Part shown: piece after piece, positions 8,259-16,726 of the stretch
How the letters are laid out: each line of letters opens with the position of its first letter
Position numbering within the stretch: the first letter of the stretch is position 1
Assembly (NCBI GenBank): GCA_035295225.1
Contig: DATGJI010000056.1
Span: 41,216 to 105,215 of the forward strand
Length of the DNA stretch: 64,000 nt
Reading direction: 5' to 3'
Origin: Candidatus Eremiobacteraceae bacterium
GTDB lineage: Bacteria; Vulcanimicrobiota; Vulcanimicrobiia; Eremiobacterales; Eremiobacteraceae
Program-made: the position numbers and the translations under genes
Notes under the pieces: model-generated
Told to the model about the DNA's origin: nothing
Seen by the model: the letters and a program-made list of their open reading frames with translations, nothing else
Databases searched by the model: none

Positions 8259-9665
8259 ATGACGAACACCCGTTCGAACATGTTCGACGCAACGGATTCC
8301 GTCATCGTCATCGGAGTCGGCCGCAGCGGTTTGGCCACGGCTGAAGTGTTGCGCGCCCGCGGCGCCTCGGTCGTCGCCTTCGACGACAAGCCGCCGGAAA
8401 AGCTGAACCGCGAGCGCGACGTCTTGGCCAAACTGGGCGTTCCGCTGCTCGCCTCCGGCGAGCTCGCCAAAGCCATCGGCGCTGCCACGGGCGCCGTGCT
8501 CTCACCCGGCGTGCCGCTCAACCATCCGGCCGTGCTCGCGATTTCCAGAGCGGGCGTGCCGGTCTACTCCGAGATCGAAGTAGCCTACCGGCTCTGCGAT
8601 GCGCCGATCATCGCAGTCACCGGCAGCAAGGGAAAGTCCACCACGACCGCGCTCATCGGTCATCTGCTGCGCGCCGACGGCCGCAAAGTGCATGTTGGCG
8701 GCAACATTGGCGATCCGCTGATCACGAAAACCGTCGCCGCCGGTCACGACGATTGGGTGGTCGCGGAAGTCTCCAGCTTCCAGCTCGAGTCCATCCGCGA
8801 ATTCAGACCGCGCATCAGCGTGCTGCTCAACTTGTCGCCGGATCATCTCGATCGCTATCCGTCCATGGAAGAATATGGCGAAGCCAAGTATCGCATCTTC
8901 GCCAATCAGGGCGACGGCGACGTCTTCGTCGGCAACATGGACGATGAGACCGGTGCGCGCCTGCGCGCCGGCGTGCGCACGATTCCGTGCAAGACGCTCT
9001 GGTTCTCGCTCTCCGGCCAGCAGGGCGCCGACGCGTTCTATCGCGACGGCATGCTGCACTGGCGCGGCGACGGCGTACGGCCCGACGGCGAACTCATAGC
9101 CGCACGAGAACTGCACCTGCGCGGCGCGCATAATATCGAGAATGCGCTCGCCGCGTCGCTTGCAGCGCTCGCCGCCGGAGCGAGCGTCAGGGCGGTCCGC
9201 GATGGGCTGCGCTCGTTTCTTCCTTTACCACACCGTTTGCAGCCGATCGCGAACGCGGACGGCATCTCGTGGATCGATGACAGCAAGGCCACCAATCCCG
9301 ACGCGGTCGTCAAAGCGATCGACGCGTTCGACGAACCGATCGTCCTCATCGCCGGCGGCAAACCGAAGAACACGGAATTCGGTTCGATGTGCAGCGCGAT
9401 ATCGAAACGCGTGAAGGCCGCCGTGCTCATCGGCGAGTCGGCGCAGTTGATCGGGCGCGCGCTGCGCGGTCCGCTTGTGGCCTATGCGAAATCCATGGAC
9501 GAAGCGGTCGAAGCGGCATTCGGACTTGCGAAGTCAGGCGACGTCGTGCTGCTCTCTCCGGGTTGCGCATCGTTTGATATGTTCGACAGCGCCGAACAGC
9601 GCGGCGAAAAATTTGCCGCCGCTGTAAAGGGCCGTGTCGAGGGCAACGGAGTGCGCGCGGGATGA
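8259..9665 (+). CDS. murD: UDP-N-acetylmuramoyl-L-alanine--D-glutamate ligase MurD
   Basis: Adds D-glutamate to UDP-MurNAc-L-Ala. It has an N-terminal Rossmann-like VIVIGVGRSGLATAEVL, the ATP loop VTGSKGKSTTT near residue 121, LSPDHLDRYPSMEEY, and the C-terminal signature WIDDSKATNPDA. The frame extends further upstream, but ATG 8259 gives 468 residues and a normal N-terminus; ATG 8280 is an alternative. A 25-base gap separates it from mraY, one of the few non-overlapping junctions in the cluster. The stop overlaps the ftsW start. Confidence 0.94.
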   Translation: MTNTRSNMFDATDSVIVIGVGRSGLATAEVLRARGASVVAFDDKPPEKLNRERDVLAKLGVPLLASGELAKAIGAATGAVLSPGVPLNHPAVLAISRAGVPVYSEIEVAYRLCDAPIIAVTGSKGKSTTTALIGHLLRADGRKVHVGGNIGDPLITKTVAAGHDDWVVAEVSSFQLESIREFRPRISVLLNLSPDHLDRYPSMEEYGEAKYRIFANQGDGDVFVGNMDDETGARLRAGVRTIPCKTLWFSLSGQQGADAFYRDGMLHWRGDGVRPDGELIAARELHLRGAHNIENALAASLAALAAGASVRAVRDGLRSFLPLPHRLQPIANADGISWIDDSKATNPDAVVKAIDAFDEPIVLIAGGKPKNTEFGSMCSAISKRVKAAVLIGESAQLIGRALRGPLVAYAKSMDEAVEAAFGLAKSGDVVLLSPGCASFDMFDSAEQRGEKFAAAVKGRVEGNGVRAG

Positions 9666-10885
9666 TGCAGCGGCGGGCGGCTGACCCGTACCTGCTCGCC
9701 GTGGTCGGTGCGCTCGTCGCCATCGGCGCGATCATGGTTTTCTCGGCATCATCGGTGGAAGGCATGACCGACTTCCACGACCCGGCCTACTTCCTCAAGC
9801 GCGATCTTCTCTGGCTTGTTCTCGGCGGCGCGGCGGCGTGGGTCGGGATGAAGATGGACTACGGCAGTCTGCGCAAAGCCGCGCCGTGGCTGTTCGGCAT
9901 CGCAGTGGCGCTGCTCGCGCTCGTGCTCGTTCCCGGCTTTGGCGCTATGGAGGGCGGCGCGCAACGATGGTTCGCGTTCAAATCGTTCTCGTTCGAACCA
10001 TCGGAATTCGCAAAGCTCGCGGTCGTGATCATGCTCGCCAAGATCTTCGCCGACCGCGAAGACGGCGCGCTCTCGTTCAATCGCGCAGGCTTTCCGGCGC
10101 TGATCTGCGTGGGGATCTGTTTCGGTCTCGTCATCCGCGAGCCGGATTTCGGCACTGCATCGCTCTTCGTCATCACGGCTACGGTGATGCTCTACGTCGC
10201 GGGCGCGAAGATCACGCATCTCTTGACCATGATGGCCCTCGGCATCCCCACACTGCTGCTCTTCGTCTACTCAAGCCCGTATCGCCGCGATCGGTTCACC
10301 GCGTTCTTGCACCCGTGGAACGACCCGCAGGGCACGGGTTACCACATCATCCAGTCGCTGCTCGCGCTCGGATCGGGCGGTTGGCACGGACTCGGGTTGG
10401 GCGAGAGCCGTCAGAAATTCGGCTATCTGCCCGAGCAGTACACCGATTTCATCTACGCGATCATCGGCGAGGAATTGGGCTTCATCGGCGCGGCGATCGT
10501 GCTCGCGCTCTTCCTCGCGCTCGCGTATCGCGGCGTGCGGATCGCGATGAAGTCGGACGATCGCTTCGGATTCTACCTCGCTATCGGCATCACCGCGTCG
10601 ATCGTGCTGCAGGCGCTCGTCAATATCGGCGTCGTCACCTCGACGTGGCCGGTCACCGGCGTGCCGCTGCCGTTCATCTCCTACGGCGGCACGTCGCTCT
10701 TCATCAGTCTGTTCGGCGTCGGCATTATCGCCGGCGTTTCGCGCGGTCGGTCGCGGGCGGCATTGGCCGCCGACACGAAAGCGCGTGAGGACGACGATGC
10801 GTATTTTGCTCGCGGGAGGCGGCACCGGCGGTCATCTGTACCCCGCGTTGTCACTCGCCAGAGCGCTCTCCGGCGCGCCCGCTGA
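9662..10885 (+). CDS. ftsW: FtsW septal peptidoglycan glycosyltransferase (SEDS family)
   Basis: SEDS-family polymerase that works with FtsI at the division site. It starts with a hydrophobic segment ending in MVFSASS, typical of FtsW/RodA. About ten membrane segments follow, with the conserved loop around QKFGYLPEQYTDFIYAIIGEELGF and the C-terminal VTGVPLPFISYGGTSLF. The C-terminal tail after the last helix is long and arginine-rich, and it runs about 90 bases into murG in another frame. The final 30 or so residues may therefore be shaped by the overlap rather than by function. The 407-residue total is otherwise normal. Confidence 0.93.
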   Translation: MMQRRAADPYLLAVVGALVAIGAIMVFSASSVEGMTDFHDPAYFLKRDLLWLVLGGAAAWVGMKMDYGSLRKAAPWLFGIAVALLALVLVPGFGAMEGGAQRWFAFKSFSFEPSEFAKLAVVIMLAKIFADREDGALSFNRAGFPALICVGICFGLVIREPDFGTASLFVITATVMLYVAGAKITHLLTMMALGIPTLLLFVYSSPYRRDRFTAFLHPWNDPQGTGYHIIQSLLALGSGGWHGLGLGESRQKFGYLPEQYTDFIYAIIGEELGFIGAAIVLALFLALAYRGVRIAMKSDDRFGFYLAIGITASIVLQALVNIGVVTSTWPVTGVPLPFISYGGTSLFISLFGVGIIAGVSRGRSRAALAADTKAREDDDAYFARGRRHRRSSVPRVVTRQSALRRAR

Positions 10886-11993
10886 TCCAGGCCGGTGCAA
10901 ACCCGGCGAGACGATACCGCAGATCGAGCTGCAGCTCGACCTCGAAACGCGCGAAGGCGCGCCGTCGATCCTGCTCGTCTCAAGCCATGCCGAGCTCGAC
11001 GCGGGCGTGTTGGCCGAGACGCGGATCGCTACCGCGCGCGTCGCCAGCGGACCGATTTCACGCTCGTCATTGATCGCTGCCGCGGGCGGCTTGGCCGCGA
11101 ATTCGGTCGGCGTCATGCAGGCGCTGCCGATCGTGGCGCGCTTCAAACCCGACGTGGTCATCGCGACCGGCGGCTATGCCAGCGTTCCGGTCGTCGCCGC
11201 CGCGGCGACGTTGCGCACCGCGCGCCGGCTGCCGAAAGTCAAGATAGCGATCGTCGAGCCAAACGCAATGCCCGGCCTGGCGAACCGCACGCTTGCGAAA
11301 GTGGCGGACGAAGTCTGGGGCACGTATGCGGAGACGGGTCCATATTTCCCCGGAAAATTCGTGCGCATCGGCACACCGATCCGGCCCGAGTTCTACGCGC
11401 CGCCCCCAAAGGCCGACGCCCGGCGGCGCCTGAACCTCGACCCCGACCGCCGCACGCTGCTCGTCTTCGGCGGCAGCCAAGGTTCGCGCCGGATCAATGT
11501 CGCCGTCAGCGCCATGGCGGCGCGCCGGCGCCTCCCGACGGACTGGCAAGTGCTGCACGTGGCGGGCAAGCGCGACTTCGAATGGATGGCGGCCGAGCGC
11601 CGATCCGAGCCAAACGACAACCGTTACGTCGTGCTTCCATACTTAGACGACATGGCGCTTGGTTTTGCCGCGGCCGATGCGATCGTCTCGCGCGCCGGCG
11701 CCTCCACGCTCGCGGAGATAGCGATCTCGGGCATCGCGTCCATCCTCGTGCCGTATCCGCACGCAGCCGAAGACCATCAGACCAAGAATGCGGCGGCGTT
11801 TGTCTCACGCGGCGCCGCGCTCGTCATCGCCGACGAGCGGCTCGACGCCGACGCGCTCTATTGGGCGCTCGTCGAACTGCTCGACGACGACAAGCGCGAG
11901 ACCATGGCCGCCGCGGCGCGAGGTTTGTCGCAACCGCGTGCACTGCATCACATGGTCGAACGCATCCTCACGGGAGGCATAGGCAGCCGGTGA
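10797..11993 (+). CDS. murG: UDP-GlcNAc:lipid I N-acetylglucosamine transferase MurG
   Basis: Peripheral membrane glycosyltransferase converting lipid I to lipid II. The N-terminal glycine-rich LLAGGGTGGHLYPALSLA is the G loop of the family. VVIATGGYASVPV, VFGGSQGSRRIN and the C-terminal donor-binding stretch DAIVSRAGASTLAEIAISG follow. An insertion of about 25 residues lies after residue 20 compared with the usual sequence. ATG 10797 places the G loop at residue 5; an in-frame GTG at 10785 is possible. The start lies about 90 bases inside ftsW. Confidence 0.94.
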   Translation: MRILLAGGGTGGHLYPALSLARALSGAPADPGRCKPGETIPQIELQLDLETREGAPSILLVSSHAELDAGVLAETRIATARVASGPISRSSLIAAAGGLAANSVGVMQALPIVARFKPDVVIATGGYASVPVVAAAATLRTARRLPKVKIAIVEPNAMPGLANRTLAKVADEVWGTYAETGPYFPGKFVRIGTPIRPEFYAPPPKADARRRLNLDPDRRTLLVFGGSQGSRRINVAVSAMAARRRLPTDWQVLHVAGKRDFEWMAAERRSEPNDNRYVVLPYLDDMALGFAAADAIVSRAGASTLAEIAISGIASILVPYPHAAEDHQTKNAAAFVSRGAALVIADERLDADALYWALVELLDDDKRETMAAAARGLSQPRALHHMVERILTGGIGSR

Positions 11994-12012
11994 AACTAAC
12001 AAAAGTGAGCGG

Positions 12013-13434
12013 ATGAAAGACTACCGGCACGTACATTTTGTGGGCATCGGCGGCGTCGGCATGAGCGCCGTCGCGCGCGTGCTGCTCGCCATGGGCATCT
12101 CCGTCTCCGGCTCCGATCTCAAGACCAACTCCACGCTCGACAAATTGAAGGCGCTCGGCGCGCACGTGACGCTCGGGCACGGCTCCGACAACGTGGCAGG
12201 CGCAGACGCGGTCGTTATCTCATCGGCGATCCCGCCGGACAATCCGGAAGTCATCGCAGCGCAGCGCGCCGGCACGCCCGTGATGCAGCGCGCAGAGATG
12301 CTTGCCGAGATCATGGCCGACAAGCGCGGGGTTGCGGTCTCCGGCACGCACGGCAAGACGACGACCACGTCGATGATCTCGGCCGTGCTCGACGCCGGTG
12401 GATTCGCGCCCACAGTTTTGATCGGCGGCGAGGTCAACGATCTCGGCGCAAATGCGCGCTTGGGTTCGGGCGACGTGGTGGTCGCCGAAGCCGACGAGAG
12501 CGACGCGTCGTTCTTACGGCTGACGCCGTGGTGCGCCGTCATCACGAACATCGAGAACGATCACCTCGGCTACTACCGCGACATCGAACATCTCATCGAA
12601 ACGTTTCTCGCGTTTGCGCGGCGCGTGCCGCCCGAAGGCCGCATCATCGCATCGGCGGACTGCACCGTGGTCGCCGAAGTGCTCCGGCGTCTGCATGCGG
12701 AACCGCAACTCTACGGCGATGCCAAGATCATCACGGTCGGGTTCGACGTGCGCGCCGACGTTCGCGCGTACGACGCACAGCTGGCCGATTTCGGCTCGCG
12801 CTTTTCCGTACGGGCGGGCGACGTCGAGTTGGGCGAAGCGGTCATGCGCGTGCCCGGCAGGATCAACGTCTTCAATGCGTTGTGCGCGGTGGCGGTCGGC
12901 CTGGAATTCGACGTGCCGTTCGACAAGATCGCGCTTGCGCTCGGCCGCTTCCGCGGCGTGGCGCGGCGCTTCCAAGTGCTCTATGAGAGCCCCGACGTGC
13001 GCGTTGTGGACGACTACGCTCATCACCCGACAGCCGTGCAAGAGACGATCGCCGCCGCGCGCGCCTATTGGCCCGGCCGCATCGTCGTCGCGTTCCAGCC
13101 GCACCGCTACAGCCGGACCGCCTATCTCATCCGCGATTTCGCGCGCGCGCTGGCCAGCGCCGATCTCGTGATCGTGAGCGATATCTATGCCGCCGGCGAA
13201 GTGCCGTTGCCCGGCGTGCGCGCCGAGTCCATCGTGGAGTGCGTGCGCGAGATCGACCGCGATAAACCCGTCATGCATCTGCCCAAGTGCGCGGACGTGC
13301 TGGCATATCTGCAGCGCTCCGTGCGCAACGGCGATCTCGTGCTCACGCTTGGGGCCGGCGATATCGGCGGCGTCGCGCACGAGCTGGCGGCGGGTCTGTC
13401 CGCTTCCGATGCCGGCGTCGCGCCGTCGCGGTGA
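12013..13434 (+). CDS. murC: UDP-N-acetylmuramate--L-alanine ligase MurC
   Basis: First amino-acid ligase of the stem peptide pathway. It has an N-terminal HFVGIGGVGMSAVARVL dinucleotide-like fold, the P-loop VSGTHGKTTTTSM near residue 112, VAEADESDASFL, and the C-terminal domain with DDYAHHPTAVQETI and AFQPHRYSRT. It begins 19 bases after murG and overlaps murB by 4 bases. The 473 residues are the normal length. MurC followed by murB and ddl is a common dcw order. Confidence 0.95.
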   Translation: MKDYRHVHFVGIGGVGMSAVARVLLAMGISVSGSDLKTNSTLDKLKALGAHVTLGHGSDNVAGADAVVISSAIPPDNPEVIAAQRAGTPVMQRAEMLAEIMADKRGVAVSGTHGKTTTTSMISAVLDAGGFAPTVLIGGEVNDLGANARLGSGDVVVAEADESDASFLRLTPWCAVITNIENDHLGYYRDIEHLIETFLAFARRVPPEGRIIASADCTVVAEVLRRLHAEPQLYGDAKIITVGFDVRADVRAYDAQLADFGSRFSVRAGDVELGEAVMRVPGRINVFNALCAVAVGLEFDVPFDKIALALGRFRGVARRFQVLYESPDVRVVDDYAHHPTAVQETIAAARAYWPGRIVVAFQPHRYSRTAYLIRDFARALASADLVIVSDIYAAGEVPLPGVRAESIVECVREIDRDKPVMHLPKCADVLAYLQRSVRNGDLVLTLGAGDIGGVAHELAAGLSASDAGVAPSR

Positions 13435-14351
13435 CCACGCGAGCATCACTGCAGGGTAAAGCGCCAAATGCCGATCAGCGCGGCGCGCTTGCGGCGCTGC
13501 TCGACGGCGACATCGCGTTCGACTATCCGCTCGCCGCGCGCACGTCGATGCGCGTCGGGGGCAGCGCGAGCGCGTATGCAGAAGTCAAACAAGTCGGGCG
13601 GCTCGTCGCCGCGCTGAGTTTTTGCGCGAGCGAGCGCATCCCGTGGAGCGTGATCGGCCTCGGCTCCAACCTGCTCGTGCCGGACGAAGGTTTCCCCGGC
13701 CTGATCGTGCGTTTGGCCGGCGACTTTGTGCGGATAGCAATTGAGGGCACCCGCATCCGCGCGGGCGGCGCTGTGCCGATCGTGTCGCTCTGCCGCGATG
13801 CGGCCAATGCCGGGTTGGCAGGCGCCGAAGCATTGGTCGGTATCCCGGGCACCGTGGGCGGTGCGGTGCGCATGAACGCAGGCACCGACGTGGAGATCGG
13901 CGATCTCGTCGACCGGGTCGAAGTGGTGATCGCGGGCGAGAAGGCGCAGACCTTCACGCGGCCGGAGTTCGCGTACCGCCGCTCCACTTTGGACTCGCGC
14001 GCGGTGGTCTGTGCGGCCGAACTCGAGTTCACTCACGGTGATCCCAAAGAGTTGAAGGAAGAATTGCGCCGGCGCATCGACCACCGCCGGGCCACCCAGC
14101 CTATAGAATTGCCCAACTCCGGCAGCATCTACCGCAATCCGCCAGGCGATTTCGCCGCGCGGCTGATCGAGGCGGCGGGCTGCAAAGGTTGGCGCGTGGG
14201 CGGCGCCGTCGTGAGCGAGAAGCACGCGAATTTCATCGTCAACGCGGGCGGAGCGACGTGCGCCGACGTGCTGGCGCTGATCGAGCGCGTCCGCGCGCAC
14301 GTGCTCGAATCCCAGGGCGTGTCACTAGAGCTCGAAGTCCACCTACTCTGA
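13431..14351 (+). CDS. murB: UDP-N-acetylenolpyruvoylglucosamine reductase MurB
   Basis: FAD-dependent reductase producing UDP-MurNAc. It opens with YPLAARTSMRVGG, the family start, and contains GLGSNLLVPDEGF, GIPGTVGGAVRMNAGT, the YRRSTLD stretch carrying the type I MurB tyrosine, and SGSIYRNPPGDFAARLIEAAGCKG with the catalytic serine region. The frame is open 48 codons further upstream, but that extension is low-complexity arginine. GTG 13431 overlaps the murC stop and gives 306 residues, the normal size. This is the last dcw gene before the inserted Uma2 gene. Confidence 0.94.
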   Translation: MTTRASLQGKAPNADQRGALAALLDGDIAFDYPLAARTSMRVGGSASAYAEVKQVGRLVAALSFCASERIPWSVIGLGSNLLVPDEGFPGLIVRLAGDFVRIAIEGTRIRAGGAVPIVSLCRDAANAGLAGAEALVGIPGTVGGAVRMNAGTDVEIGDLVDRVEVVIAGEKAQTFTRPEFAYRRSTLDSRAVVCAAELEFTHGDPKELKEELRRRIDHRRATQPIELPNSGSIYRNPPGDFAARLIEAAGCKGWRVGGAVVSEKHANFIVNAGGATCADVLALIERVRAHVLESQGVSLELEVHLL

Positions 14352-14382
14352 TTTCTCCGCGTGGAGATAGAAGGGGCTATCT

Positions 14383-14406
14383 GAAGGGGCCGACGCTCGT
14401 CGGCCC
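14383..14406 (+). repeat. Dispersed palindromic repeat, copy B, between convergent murB and the Uma2 gene
   Basis: GAAG followed by GGGCCGAC, GCTC, GTCGGCCC. It lies between the 3' ends of murB (+) and the Uma2 gene (-), where a stable hairpin could end transcripts from both sides. No T-tract follows, so terminator function is only a possibility. Confidence 0.85.
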
Positions 14407-14407
14407 T

Positions 14408-14947
14408 CTATGCGTTTGGCTTGCGCGCCTCAAATAAATAGCGCGCGCGCAGCACGAATCCAGGCAGGCTCGCGTGCGTCACAAGGTCGTCGAAAGAGAA
14501 AACGGCCGCATTTTCTGACTCGCGCGAGGTAACCGTGCGAGCATCGGTATCGACGAGAAACACGACCAAGCTTCCCGCCGCGAGATACACTCGGATTTTC
14601 TCCTCGACATCGCTCGCTTTATCGCCGGGAGAGAGTACCTCAACCACGACATCGGGGGAGATGAGCGGGTAATCTGTCTCCTCCAGGACGTCGTGCGGCA
14701 GCCGCGCGTACGAAAGCCACGCCACGTCCGGCACAAGCGGCCGGCGTACTTCGCCAGGCGGCGCGATACGAAATTCCCATTCAGTTCCGACCACGCCGCA
14801 GTCGTTCGTCTGCGCCCACGCATCGAGCGCCGCAAAAAAACGGCCCTGGGCGCGGGCGTGCTTGCGCCGCGGACTCACCTTTTGAAGAGCCCGCCCGTTG
14901 ATCCACTCCGACGCCGGTTTTGTCTCCGGCAGTGTGATTTCTCGCAT
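14408..14947 (-). CDS. Uma2 (DUF820) family PD-(D/E)xK-fold putative nuclease
   Basis: A 179-residue protein with the Uma2 layout. An N-terminal GRALQKVSPRRKHARAQG is followed by TEWEFRIAPPGEVRRPLVPDVAWLS, then PDVVVEVLSPGDKASDVEEKIRVYLAAG. There the aspartate, glutamate and lysine match the PD-(D/E)xK core. The family is abundant in cyanobacteria and other environmental lineages; its biological role is unresolved. It is transcribed against the dcw operon and separates murB from ddl, which suggests a late insertion. Its start is about 120 bases from the chosen ddl start, so the two genes are divergent and must share a short regulatory region. Confidence 0.85.
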   Translation of the reverse strand: MREITLPETKPASEWINGRALQKVSPRRKHARAQGRFFAALDAWAQTNDCGVVGTEWEFRIAPPGEVRRPLVPDVAWLSYARLPHDVLEETDYPLISPDVVVEVLSPGDKASDVEEKIRVYLAAGSLVVFLVDTDARTVTSRESENAAVFSFDDLVTHASLPGFVLRARYLFEARKPNA

Positions 14948-15071
14948 CGGCTTTGGTCAATTGCGAGTCTATCACGTCCGCGCGGCCATGGGCAACGAGC
15001 GGAAGGCGGCCGACTGGAGACCACTTCGCTTTGTAGGCATCAGCACACGCGTTCGCAAATACGACGTTCCG

Positions 15072-15998
15072 TTGAGTAAGCCGACTATCGCTGTGCTTAT
15101 GGGCGGAAGCTCTGCCGAGCGCGAGATCAGTCTTCAAACCGGCATGGGCGTTTCCGCGACGCTCGAAGGCCTCGGGTATATCACCTATTCTTTGGAATAC
15201 GATGACACGTTTGTCGACCGATTGCGCGAACGGCGGCCCGACGCGGTCTTCATCGCGCTGCACGGCGGCTCGGGCGAAGACGGCTCCGTTCAAGCGATTC
15301 TGGATTGGATGCGCCTGCCCTACCAGGGTTCCGGCGTGCGCGCGAGCGCAGTCGCGATGGACAAAGAGATGACCAAAGCGCTCATGCTCGCAAACGGCAT
15401 CCCGACTCCGGTTTTTAGCGTCTTCGAAGCGAGCGCGCCGCTTCCGACGTCGCCTCCGTCCGAGCTCGGCTGTCCGTGCGTGGTAAAGCCGTCTGCGCAA
15501 GGATCGTCGGTGGGCGTAAGCATCGTGAGCGAGAGCGCCGATTGGGCCGACGCGATCGCCGGCGCCTCGAAGTTCGGTGGGCGAATTCTGGTCGAGCAAT
15601 ACATCCCCGGCCGCGAATTCACCGCGGCGATCTTGGAAGAACAACCGCTTCCGATCGTTGAGATCATCCCCAATGACGATTCGTATTCGTACGCCGCGAA
15701 ATACACGCCCGGCGGCAGCACGCACAAGGTGCCTGCGCAGGTCGACGCAAGCCTCGCGATGTCGATGCAAGACTACGCAATGCGGCTGCACAGTGCGGTC
15801 GGCGCACGCGACTACTCGCGCACCGATTTCTTGCTCGACGAGCACAGTGGTATCTTCGCGCTCGAATGCAACACGCTGCCGGGCCTCACCGCGTTCAGCT
15901 TGTTCCCGGAAGCCGCCGCAGCCGCCGGCATCAGCTACGCGGCGCTGGTGGAACGTCTTGTCCGCTCGGCGCTCGCGCGTACGGCGGTGGCCGGATGA
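15072..15998 (+). CDS. ddl: D-alanine--D-alanine ligase
   Basis: ATP-grasp ligase making the D-Ala-D-Ala used by MurF. It has IAVLMGGSSAEREISLQTG at the N-terminus, the ALHGGSGEDGSVQAIL loop, VVKPSAQGSSVGVSIV, and the C-terminal RTDFLLDEHSG...ECNTLPGLT metal-binding segment. The TTG at 15072 gives 308 residues and a family-like start. ATG 14988 would add 28 uncharacteristic residues and remains possible, since neither site has a strong Shine-Dalgarno sequence. The end overlaps the HAD gene (ATGA). Confidence 0.92.
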   Translation: MSKPTIAVLMGGSSAEREISLQTGMGVSATLEGLGYITYSLEYDDTFVDRLRERRPDAVFIALHGGSGEDGSVQAILDWMRLPYQGSGVRASAVAMDKEMTKALMLANGIPTPVFSVFEASAPLPTSPPSELGCPCVVKPSAQGSSVGVSIVSESADWADAIAGASKFGGRILVEQYIPGREFTAAILEEQPLPIVEIIPNDDSYSYAAKYTPGGSTHKVPAQVDASLAMSMQDYAMRLHSAVGARDYSRTDFLLDEHSGIFALECNTLPGLTAFSLFPEAAAAAGISYAALVERLVRSALARTAVAG

Positions 15999-16702
15999 TC
16001 CGAGAATCCCGGGCCGCGCTACGATACGCGCTCTTCGATCTTGACGGCACGCTGATCGATTCCACCGACCTCATCATCACCTCGTACGAACACACCTACC
16101 GCGCGCACGGACGTCTGGTCAACGGCGAGCAGATCCGCGCAGCGCTCGGCATGCCGCTGCAGGATACGCTTGCGCAGCATTTCCGCGGCAGCGAGTTGCG
16201 CGAAGCGATGAGCACGTATCTCGAATACAATCTCGCGCGGCACGATGAGGCGGTGCGCCAAATGGCCGGCGTCGCCGAACTCGTGCGGCGACTGCGCAAC
16301 GGCGGCCTGCGGCTCGGCGTCGTGACGTCGAAGTTGCGCGAATCCGCGCGCCGCGGACTGACGCTGTGCAACTTGGACGGCGTGTTCGAAGTGATCGTCG
16401 CGAAAGAAGATACCGCGCGCCACAAGCCTGAGTCCGACCCGTTGCTGTATGCGCTCGCCGCACTCGAAGCCGAAGCGGGCGAAGCGGCGTACGTCGGCGA
16501 CTCGCCGTTGGACGTGGAGGCTGCGGACGGCGCCGGCGTGCGGTCGATCGCGGCACTGTGGCGGCCTGTGAGCGAGAACGCGTTTTCCGCCCGTCAGCCC
16601 GATGCGTATGCGCGGACGCCCGCGGAAGCTGCCGATATTCTAGAGGCGTGGCGCGATGGCCGCGAGTTCGGCCTGCGCGAGGAGCATTTGCAGGGGGCGT
16701 AG
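15995..16702 (+). CDS. HAD-superfamily phosphatase (phosphoglycolate phosphatase / PpaX-like)
   Basis: A 235-residue HAD hydrolase with the four motifs: FDLDGTLIDST (nucleophile and acid aspartates, about residue 14), VVTSKL (motif II), KPESDP (motif III lysine) and YVGDSPLDVEAAD (motif IV). A helical cap lies between motifs I and II, as in the Gph/PpaX group. The substrate cannot be told from sequence; phosphoglycolate, pyrophosphate or a sugar phosphate are all plausible. Its 4-base overlap with ddl puts it on the dcw transcript. ATG 15995 is chosen because it follows directly on ddl and gives a standard N-terminus. Confidence 0.85.
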   Translation: MIRESRAALRYALFDLDGTLIDSTDLIITSYEHTYRAHGRLVNGEQIRAALGMPLQDTLAQHFRGSELREAMSTYLEYNLARHDEAVRQMAGVAELVRRLRNGGLRLGVVTSKLRESARRGLTLCNLDGVFEVIVAKEDTARHKPESDPLLYALAALEAEAGEAAYVGDSPLDVEAADGAGVRSIAALWRPVSENAFSARQPDAYARTPAEAADILEAWRDGREFGLREEHLQGA

Positions 16703-16726
16703 CCGGGGTCACGCGCTGGAGGGAAC

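Noticed and set aside
9838..10788. Long arginine-rich open frame of 316 codons on the + strand
   Set aside because: It lies entirely inside ftsW in another frame; composition is typical of GC-rich shadow frames and it has no family features.
14383..14406. Rho-independent terminator after murB
   Set aside because: It is a copy of the dispersed palindrome without a T-tract; listed as a repeat, with termination only as a possibility.
15866..15994. Longer N-terminus for the HAD phosphatase
   Set aside because: The extra residues are an out-of-frame reading of ddl; the overlap ATG at 15995 gives a normal HAD start.
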